Below, piece by piece: positions 55,501 to 64,000 of a stretch of 64,000 nt of DNA (the stretch's first letter is position 1; each line of letters starts with the position of its first letter). The notes under the pieces were generated by a model. That model saw nothing but the letters and a program-made list of their open reading frames with translations, did no database searches and was not told the DNA's origin. The translations under genes were made by a program, and so were the position numbers. Origin of the DNA: Alnus glutinosa (Eukaryota; Streptophyta; Magnoliopsida; Fagales; Betulaceae); contig NC_084897.1 in the NCBI RefSeq assembly GCF_958979055.1, positions 26,395,628 to 26,459,627 on the forward strand, given 5' to 3'.

Positions 55501-58500
55501 TTGAGTTCTCTTTTTATGTTCTATGGCTTCAGTGAAGTTCCTGAACAAATGCTTATTAATAAGCGACTGTGCATGGGAACCCATCTTGTTCTCAACTATC
55601 ATTGTTGATAGACTAGGTCAGACCTTCATATTATCAATCTTCTAACACAAGGGATTTAACAGTTAAAGACTCCACATAACCGTTTTCTATCATTAAAGAC
55701 ACCGAGTTTCAATTTTTGCCTTTTTATTTCCCCATCTTCTTTCTTTATTTCATAAAATAGATAAAGAAAAGAACATAATATAAACATCATAAAGGAAGTG
55801 TGAAGATGTCAGGAACTAATACACTGATCAGCATATAAGGTTCTTGAGAAACTTTATCTACTTTGTGCTGAGATACTAGGACTAAACTAGATTCTATCAA
55901 CTAAAGTGGTGGAAGAATCAGAGATAAGGTACTATCCTTCAGCTGCTTGTTACTTTTTAGACATCCTGCTTTTTCTAGCTGTCTGGGCTTGTGTGTCAAA
56001 ATAGTTTATCATGCCATTTTTATTCTGATGGTTACTGAAAAGGATATGTAAATTTTCTTACTAGCTAACATTTTTGTGTTTATTGCTCCGATCTTTGTTC
56101 ACCTTTGATCTAGCTTTTGGTGTTTATTATCTTGCTTGTGGGATATGTGCAGCCTCCACGAGCAAAGCACTGTCATGACTGTGATAAATGCGTCCTTCAG
56201 TTTGATCATCATTGTGTTTGGCTTGGGACATGCATTGGCCAGGGCAACCATTGTCGATTTTGGTGAGTTTATGACTTTGTGATATGTCATTCACGAATAA
56301 ATTTTTCCCTGGCATGAATTATGATTTTTTGATATTTCAATGACCAGTAATTATGCCCTTGCTGAAGAGTTATTGACTGGTAATTGATGTTAGTCCTTTT
56401 CCAGCAGTAATCTATGTTAATGTTGATCTGGATATGCTAAGATCTGGTGCTTTTTGAACTTTATAGAAATGCACATATTTAGATGCTAATCTTTTTGTCT
56501 TGAGATCCTTTAGTGTTCTACTCCTCCTGTATTTCTGTTACTTATATAAAAAGAAAAGAAAAGAAAAGAAAAGAAAAGAATCTATGATAGTTAGACTGTA
56601 TACATAAAGTCTATATATATAGTAAATCTGAACGTTCTTTATTTTTTTCGTTTGTTAAGTTACATAACACATTCAATGAGTTCTAAACCAACAACCTCAG
56701 CCTCCACCTTTCTTAAAAGGGGAGGAAGTGTCATTTGAACTAAAGCTTATTGGCTAAATTTGAAAGTAATTTGATTTAAAGTTACTTTCTTACAGGGTAC
56801 AATCTGATTTCGCTCGAACAATCTTGCTTGTTCATGGTTGTAGAATTGGTAAATGGGAATAAAAAGCTTTTTGCAAGTCTTCAAAGTGATGTCTATATCT
56901 CATATAGGGCTCTATGCTTCAACCTTTCTATGAAATAATATAAATTATATAAACACATTGCTCATTTTTGTTTATATACATATAAATGTATTTTCCTAGC
57001 TGAGAATGTCTCTTTCTTGTCACAAAACCATAGGTGGTACATTTGCGAAGAGACAGCACTGTGCCTCTGGACTGGCATTTTGTACATCACATACCTGAAG
57101 GCTAATATATCAAGGGCTTGGTATGCATCGTTCTCAGGTTTTTCTTATTTCATAAGAAAGTTTCAGTTTCGTTTGTCATGGTTGCTATCTGACTCATGAT
57201 TGAATCAATGTCAAAGGTGGTGCTCCATTAAGGTCACTACCTAGAGAGAAAGTGGGAAGTTGAAATATAGTCAGTGAGTTGTAGCATTGGTGGTCCTGTT
57301 GGTTCTTATTGTAACAATTTAATTAGCCATATGTGGGTCAACTTTTACTTCTCTTGATTTTTTGTGTCGTATTGAATCTGAAATTGGATCCTGGAATGAT
57401 GTTATTGTTAGGTGGAAGGATGCAATCATGATACTGCTTTTGATTACTTTGTCAATCTCCCTAATCTTTCTGCTCCTCTTGCTACTATTTCATAGGTAAG
57501 GGTTGTGTTTGTATGCTAATGTAGCTCTTTCCTACATCAGATTTCTTATGTTCATGACTTTGCCTCTTGTGCCTGCCTTTGTTTATAATCTAAGTTTGGT
57601 GTTTTTTTTTTTTTTTTTTAAATATTTTTTTAAAAAAAATTAAAATTCATAATGCCTTCACCTTTTTTGCTTATAATCTAACTTTGTGCATCTAGATGCT
57701 TCCATAAATTTACTGTTACCTATAGTCTTTTCATAATTAATAATGTTTACCAGAAAAATGATTGTATCCTATTTTATTTAGTAAGACTCTCCTGGTCCAA
57801 TGTTATGCCATCTAATAAGAATTTGCTAATTGAAAAAGTGGAGATATGTGCTGATCAAAGTAATCTTGGCATGTGATTGGGAACATTGAGGAAGCCAGCT
57901 TACCTAGGATAAGCCAGAACGGAAAAGCTTCCCTAGTGCGTTGTCTATGTTATTAGACAGGCTAGGGTATATTGACCTGAGAATTAGATGCAAACGAGAA
58001 GCTTTCTTTTTTCCCAGCTCACTTCTGGCTTTCAAAGACAATGAAATCATGCAAACTACTAATGACCAAGCATGGCTAAGGTCGTAAATCCGGTGTGGTT
58101 GGCTTTGACTTCTATGATTAGTGTAAATTGATTTCAAGTGTCATTTTTTAGACAGACATGAGGTGTCGGATAGGGCAACTTCTGAAAACCTAAACAAGTG
58201 TGCATGTATGAATATATTCCTCTGAAATTTTATTAGTAATGTGTATGTATACTGATTGAGTAGCCATATGTATTATGATATTAGAAATTACTAACGATTG
58301 TGTATCTTAAGTCTTCTGGTTTGGACTTTGTTTTCCTGCAGTTATCTTATTTTGACAAATCAGACTACCTATGAACTTGTGAGACGTAGACGCATCAACT
58401 ATCTAAGGTTGGTTAATTCATTTTATAATCTTCTATTTCATGTTATTCGTTTGAGATTGTTTGCTTCTTCCAAGATAAGTCACTTTGTCACATCCTGGTA

Positions 58501-58984
58501 TATGTATCGATTCGTATATGGGCAAGTTTTTCATTCTGCTATTGAATGGTTTTAAATGCTAGAACAAGTGATGAAAAAGAAAAAAAGAAAAAAGTAAGAG
58601 CAAAAAGATTTCTACATGGTTGTTATGAAATCCCTGCTTAGACAGTGGGACAATCTGTTTAATAAAAGTCACCTGAATCAAGTTGATACATTCTAAGAAA
58701 TATATGGTTAATGGTTGGAGACATCAGAATTCAAGGCCAATAACAAGACTATGGTAACGCATTTTCAGTTTATTACCTACTTCACTTGGTACCATGTGTT
58801 AATCTGCAGGGGAATTCCTGAAAGAGTGTATCCTTTTAGCAAAGGAATTTGCAGAAATTTGCACAGCTTCTGCTGTGCTCAAAGCAGCGTATACAGTATG
58901 GAACCATTACCCACAGCACAGGAAGTTGAAGAAAAAGTAAGGCCCTACACATGCTCGGATCTTGTGACCGGTCGTTGTTGCTGA
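52594..58984 (+). CDS. PAT10: DHHC-type protein S-acyltransferase, PAT10 type
   Basis: Exons: 52594-52636, 52921-53047, 54431-54505, 54643-54714, 54844-54981, 55347-55380, 56153-56262, 57034-57120, 57412-57495, 58342-58407, 58810-58984; phases close to 336 residues. An in-frame ATG at 52579 would add five residues. N-terminal [14 protein letters not shown], two membrane helices ([36 protein letters not shown]), then the zinc-binding Cys-rich domain ([31 protein letters not shown]) with the catalytic DHHC, two more helices, and a C-terminus ending RCC. The motif [10 protein letters not shown] after the last helix matches the TTxE type. It matches Arabidopsis PAT10 (At3g51390) from memory, a tonoplast/Golgi enzyme that palmitoylates CBL calcium sensors. 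A SINE sits in intron 2. Confidence 0.95.
53997..54244 (-). mobile_element. tRNA-derived SINE in intron 2 of the PAT10-type gene
   Basis: On the minus strand the head CCCCAAGGGGTTGGCTCAAG carries box A (TGGCTCAAGTGG, 54222-54233) and box B (GGTTCAAATCC, 54193-54203). A unique body with CAATTCCTTCGAGACAACCC follows, and the element ends in an A/T tail (T-run at 53997-54022 on the plus strand). ATTAAAC occurs on both flanks as a possible short target duplication. It is full length in structure. Confidence 0.85.
56548..56580. repeat. (AAAAG)n microsatellite
   Basis: About seven pentanucleotide units in an intron of the PAT10-type gene. Confidence 0.9.
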
Positions 58985-60897
58985 CCTTATCCAGACATAC
59001 AATGAGTTTCACATTTGTTCCCTGCAAATTCATGGAGCCCAGAAGAACCATGCCTGCATATCCATTTGTTTGAGTGGCTAAAGGTTAATCTTGAAGCTGC
59101 TGTATGTTGGTTCTTAGGCTTGTCTCTTTATTTTTGGCTGGGTTCTTAGGTTTGTCCTAGTGATTTTTTTCTTGTCATATGGTTTTTGTGAATGAAAGAT
59201 TCATAGATATTCTTGTACCGGTTTGTATACTGCCCATGCTTCCATCTGATTATCATATTGACTTTTATCAAATGCAATTAACCAGCAAACAAGATCGCCA
59301 CATGATTAAAATATGAGTGGAGGTGAACATTTATGAAAGTGAGCTGTAGGGGGAAGATGGTTAGTGGGTCAACTGTTTCTTTTGTGAAAATCCTTCATAT
59401 TTCATCTTCAATAAGAAAGAGCATGTCGTACTAAACTTGATCCATGGCCTGTATAATTGCTGCTTTAGCTAGCTCATGTGTAGATCTGCCAATTTTTTTG
59501 ATCATATTCAGAACACCTTGTATCTTTCACTAACGGTCCAATTCTACTCCAATTCCGATCCGTTGCATTTATAACATGATTTTTTGTAGCCTCAAATTTC
59601 AACTGAATTTTGTTGCCTGTGATGCCGTCAAAGCCACCACCACAATTGGCTCGATAGCCTTACGATTAAGAGTATCAATCAGCACTTCCGATGGAGGGAG
59701 GGCACTTTTATTTTTGCGCTTCATATATTTATGATTTTCTATATGCTCATCTTACTTAAGAGTAAAACTCTCCTAAAAATTGTTTTAAGGGATTCTACTG
59801 CCCCTCAGGACCACTTCCTTAAGAGTTTTCTCTCTCCATGTACTATTTATAGTTTTTCTAAACCAAATTTTCTTTGCTGTCGCCCCCAATCAATTCATAT
59901 TCTTCGTTATTGCGTCTATCCACCAATTCCTACATGACATTTATGAACTCATTTGTCTTCTACTTCCACCTGTACGATATTTTTTCAAAGGCCATTCAAT
60001 GCAAATGCCCAAATGTCGATGTCTTCCTTTAAACTTTGTCGGTGGATGTTTACGATAACTCTTTAGAAATGTCAAACATATGATAATGTTATTAGAGAAA
60101 AAAAAAAGAAAAGAACCGCATGATAATGTAGTTGTCAAAAGTCAAAAGTCAAAAGTTCGCCCTTTTTGAAGGAAAATATCCAAAAGGTAAAATAGAATTT
60201 TATTTTTTATATTTTCTTGTCAGTTAGGACTTGTTGATAAGAAATGATGGGGTCATGAACCGACGTATGTTTGGCAAAACCTATCATTTTTCTTTTTAAT
60301 ATTAATAAATAACTTTCTTCATAAAAAAATTTGAAACTTCATTTTATTTTTATGTCACATCAACTAATTCCTATTTCATTTCTCCTCTAAAAAAAGGTTT
60401 GCCAAACACCTGCTGTTCTTAATGCGAAAGAATTGTTGTTGTTAGGTATGATCAAACCTTTTCATGGTCAGAAGTTATCATTAATTTCATAGGTAATATA
60501 TTCAAACCTAGTGTGCCCAAAGGTTGGTGCCCCTCTCCGATTTTCCAACCCAGCCTAGCAGCAAGTGTACAGGACTGCAATTAGGCATGCTTTCAAGTTT
60601 CAAGGAATTTAGGTGCATCATGAATTCATGACACACAACATAAGGCATTTAGCCTTGTGGTCCAAGGGCTAGACCTATCAACAAAAGTTCGCATCTTTGG
60701 GGAAGAGGACCAAGATCCCGTGCAATGAAGGCTCGGGCTGCCTCGACACCTATACGAGCAGGTGGGGTGTGAGTGACCTCTCACATATGCAATGGGTAGG
60801 TTCAATGCACTTGATCTTCATCCAAATCACAAACCAATTGAGCAACCCAATGCCTATAATGGATGAGAGCTAAATATATGGACTAAGCTTAGGTTAC

Positions 60898-60930
<33 letters not shown>

Positions 60931-61138
60931 GTAATTAAATTTGGTATTACATACACCTAAGAATTCTTTGTCGTCAACCACAACATTGCCGTAAGAAAAA
61001 AGAACAAAAAAAGTGAAGTTGTGTCACATTTCTCTTGGAAAGTGTGCAAGACAACAGCAAACTACAACTATGTAGTCTATATATATAATTTTTTTTAAAG
61101 CATTGCTTCGCTTAAAATTCTGGTTCTGCTCCGACTTA
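58985..61138. other. Convergent intergenic region between the PAT10-type gene and the transporter
   Basis: It holds the 3' UTRs of both genes. A GA microsatellite lies at 60899-60927. A segment at about 60650-60850 has SINE-like features (TAGCCTTGTGGTCCAAGGGC followed by AGTTCGCATCT) but is too diverged to call. No gene was found. Confidence 0.5.
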
Positions 61139-63349
61139 TTAAGGGTTGAAGAAACTCACTTTAACACCGGTTTGAACCACAACATAAATGCCAGCAACAG
61201 TCAATATAACGCTTAGAAACATGCCCGTGACCCCTAGTACCCAATTAAGCCACCACATTAGGCCATACATCTTAGGCTTCCTAACCTTGAGCCACATGAA
61301 GCATGGGTATGCCAATGTGACAGGCAGTGCTGCCCCTCCAATCAAACCGGCAACACTTCCGACGAATGGCAATGCCACCGCCCCAAAGAAGATGCCAAAC
61401 CCGAACACAGCACGGAAAGCTGCACGTAGCCACCACGGGCACGCCTTCATCTTTTTCATAGTGTACATGGACTCCATGTCATCAAATATTGGCATGGCAT
61501 ATATTTGGAATGAGCTTGCTGCGTTTATTATGACGAACAAGGCAGTTATAGCTAGCAGAGACTTTGACACATCAGCCGTGTGGAATTGGTAGAGGGCCGT
61601 AAGCATTCCACTTGCTGGTATCTGTCAATTAAAACAAACAATTTCTCTTCTTTAGATAGGCATTCAAATTGTTTTTTTTTTGAACTAGTTGTTTGGGCTC
61701 ATGTTGGTGCTTATATAATATACCTGATGCCCATAAGCCCAATAGCCACCAATTGCAATAGGAAATAAGCATGCGGCTATCAGTGTATAGGAAGCCTTCA
61801 CTCCTTTCCACATTGGTACTCGTGAGGGATGCTTCTCATCTGAAGGCATGGTAGCCTGCAACAAAAGTATTGAAATTCTCTTTTCCATTAGCTTAAATTT
61901 TTGGAACGACCGATGATTTAAAATTGATATTTGAGCAAATTTTTGGTCTTTTTTTTTTTTTTGAATAGAACATGACAAGAGCATATATATATATAGAAGA
62001 GGGAACTACTACAGTCTACATACCTGAATCTCAAGAATAAGATTGTGGCCCCTGAAAGCAAAAGCAATGATCCCAAGTGCATTAAGCACATCAAAAGCAT
62101 GGTCAACCTGGGTGCTGCCTCTCACAGGATTGTAGGACACGCCCGGGAGCCTGCCCTTTGCCACGGACACAACCCATATAATTGTGCAATACCCAACTGC
62201 CGTGACGGCGCCGATCAACGAGACACCGGCTATTGAGTTCAAGTTGGGCAGCTGGGACAGCAACACGGCTGCGCACGTAAACACCAAGTACCATTCCACG
62301 TTGGTCAGCGGGCTGGATGCAGAGCATGCGGAGCCGCAAATAATTTGGTAGAATTGTTTAGCGGTTGATCCACCGATAATGATCAAAGCTATACATGTAC
62401 CACCTGAGAGGTATTGGATTGGAAACACAGCCAGAAACTTTCCTAGCTTGCTACCTGAAACATTTGATTGCAACTCTAATGGTTAATAACACGTACAGTA
62501 CACACCCAGCCAAAATTAATCTGAGAAAAGAAAAGAAAAGATAGAGCAATTGATGATGCACTGAAAGAGATACTTCAATTATAAAGTTATATATACATGA
62601 ATCGAAATGATCAGTGTTTTGGTTGAGCAAACCAAAACAACTTTCCTTCTATATTTTACAGCAAAAACAGAATCATACCGAAGGTAGCACAGCAGAGTTG
62701 GAGGTATCGGCAATAGCGCATCCCAGTTTCAACTGATTCGTGGAGCTGAACCAGCAACCAAAGGGTGTAAAGTTGCCATATAAATGCCAAAGTCAAGCAA
62801 ATTATCCCCCATGTCCTGCAAGCGTTGATAAAAATCGTTGAAAACCATATATTGAACTCAGAAGCTAGCTACATGAATGAGTTTTGAGTTGAGGAGTAGT
62901 AATATATATGAGTTTTGAGTGGCTTACCAGCCAAGGATTGTGAAGGCCACAGGAAGCACAAGAGCCTGAATTCCAATCCCAGAGCAGAGAGTATGAAAAG
63001 CAGCGTAGTATTTGTTACCATTTCTTGACTCGGTGATTGGAAGCCAAGCGTCCTGAGGATCAAGCTTCGTCATCCTCAGAGCCTTCCTCACTGGGCTTCC
63101 AAGCGGAGTCAGGAACCGTGGAGTCAAAGATAGTCTCGGGGTTCGGATTGGTGTTTTGGGAGCCTTCTTTCGAGGTGGCGCCGCCTCTCCATTCTCCACA
63201 TGAAGAAGCGGTGACCTTGACAGAGAGGGTGAGTGCAACTGAGAGGGTGGACATGACACAGGCGGCGTCCGCACCACCGGAGGTGTCGGCGCAGCTGATC
63301 GTGGCCTCGGCGTCAAGGGTGCCGATCTTATCTCATTCTGATCGCTCAT
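61139..63349 (-). CDS. Lysine/histidine transporter-like 8 type amino acid permease
   Basis: Exons (minus strand): 63349-62928, 62815-62679, 62454-62024, 61855-61724, 61621-61139; phases close to 534 residues. A long Pro/Ser/Thr-rich cytosolic N-terminus (about 95 residues, with LTPRFLTPLGSPVRKALR) precedes the amino acid transporter (AAAP/APC) core that begins KLDPQDAWLPITESRNGN. Further conserved blocks are SQLPNLNSIAGVSLIGAVTA, NALGIIAFAFRGHNLILEIQ and LPVTLAYPCFMWLKVRKPKM. About ten or eleven membrane helices are evident. The long N-terminus and these blocks fit LHTL8 (At1g47670/AATL1) better than LHT1. Proton-coupled amino acid uptake at the plasma membrane is the family role; substrate is not established. 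Confidence 0.93.
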
Positions 63350-64000
63350 CTTTGTCTCCTTTGGTTGATCTTAAAGGCTATATATGCACTCTCCCTCTCA
63401 GTCTTGCTGAAAACTCTCAGGACTAAGCAGGTTATATATATTGGTGGATTTCACACAAGAGCTAGACGGAAGTGGGTGTGTACGTTGCTTGTGATTGTAC
63501 GTGAAAGCGAAAGATGTGTATATATGCAACGAGACTATACACCTTCGTTTTAGACAGGCAGACAGCTTTCGATGACCAGCTTCAGAGAAACTGTTTGTTT
63601 TGTTGGAATAGTAAGCATTGGCTTTGAAGGACAATTTTGGCTGCTACCATGTGTTTGAATTATTTAAGATATATATATATATATATATATATATGACAAA
63701 TATTAAGCCACATGTTGGATATTATTTTTTAAGGAAACATGCTCCGCTACTACGACGTTTATTACAATTTCTTTTTAGAGCGCCTGCAATTTCTTTTATA
63801 CTTTTCTTCAATTTAAAAAATTAAACTACTTTTTAACTTCATTAGTAATTAAATGTACCGTACCTTACAATAACTTCTCTTATATCATTTTTTTTATACC
63901 ATTTAAATATTATTTTAAATAAATGCTAGAGAAATGAGAGAAAAAAGATTAAGTTTTTATTTTTAATTCTTTTATATTGAAATAATGTTAATGAAACCAC
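63350..64000. other. Upstream region of the transporter gene
   Basis: On the minus strand a TATATATAA-like box lies around 63432-63441, about 85-90 bp before the ATG, a plausible TATA box. A (TA)n run is at 63670-63694. The remainder is AT-rich with no gene. Confidence 0.4.

Noticed and set aside
60650-60850. SINE with box A/B-like motifs
   Set aside because: The box B is poor, no tail or target duplication was found, so it is only mentioned in the intergenic entry.

Overview
This window is nuclear DNA of a dicot plant, probably a woody species. Its genes have many short exons with GT-AG introns, the intergenic DNA is very AT-rich, and it carries microsatellites, MITEs, tRNA-derived SINEs and an L1-type LINE. 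The species cannot be named from sequence alone. Most genes could be rebuilt exon by exon with reading phases that close.

Layout. 1-5732 (+): the 3' part of an ACT-domain Raf-like kinase (STY8/17/46 type). 7005-9585 (-): an IQD-like calmodulin-binding gene built from tandemly repeated exons. 11016-13747 (-): a plastid rhodanese (SEN1/STR15-16 type). 16045-26231 (+): an LTO1-type VKOR-thioredoxin fusion whose intron 4 holds a 6-kb antisense LINE. About 27.5-31.3 kb: two duplicated blocks, each with a U4 snRNA gene on the minus strand. 30001-30106: a broken copy of part of the next gene. 31676-32462 (+): a small SEC14/CRAL-TRIO-like gene. 34481-45138: three single-exon F-box/DUF295 genes of SKIP23 type (+,-,-) and one relic. 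45.1-52.6 kb: gene-poor and rich in MITEs, SINEs and a hAT-like element. 52594-58984 (+): a DHHC S-acyltransferase of PAT10 type. 61139-63349 (-): a lysine/histidine transporter-like 8 gene.

Gene order is informative. From memory, kinase, SEN1, LTO1, SEC14-like and an F-box/DUF295 gene are close neighbours in the same relative order on Arabidopsis chromosome 4 (At4g35780, 35770, 35760, 35750, 35733). The IQD-like gene and the U4 pair are then additions to an old conserved block. Two plastid redox/sulfur proteins, SEN1-like and LTO1, are divergently arranged around a 2.3-kb shared intergenic region.

The most unusual items are the multi-IQ exon array (five phase-0 introns all cutting the same point of the IQ motif), the duplicated U4 genes with complete Pol II-type snRNA signals, and the LINE lodged about 50 bp upstream of a host splice acceptor.
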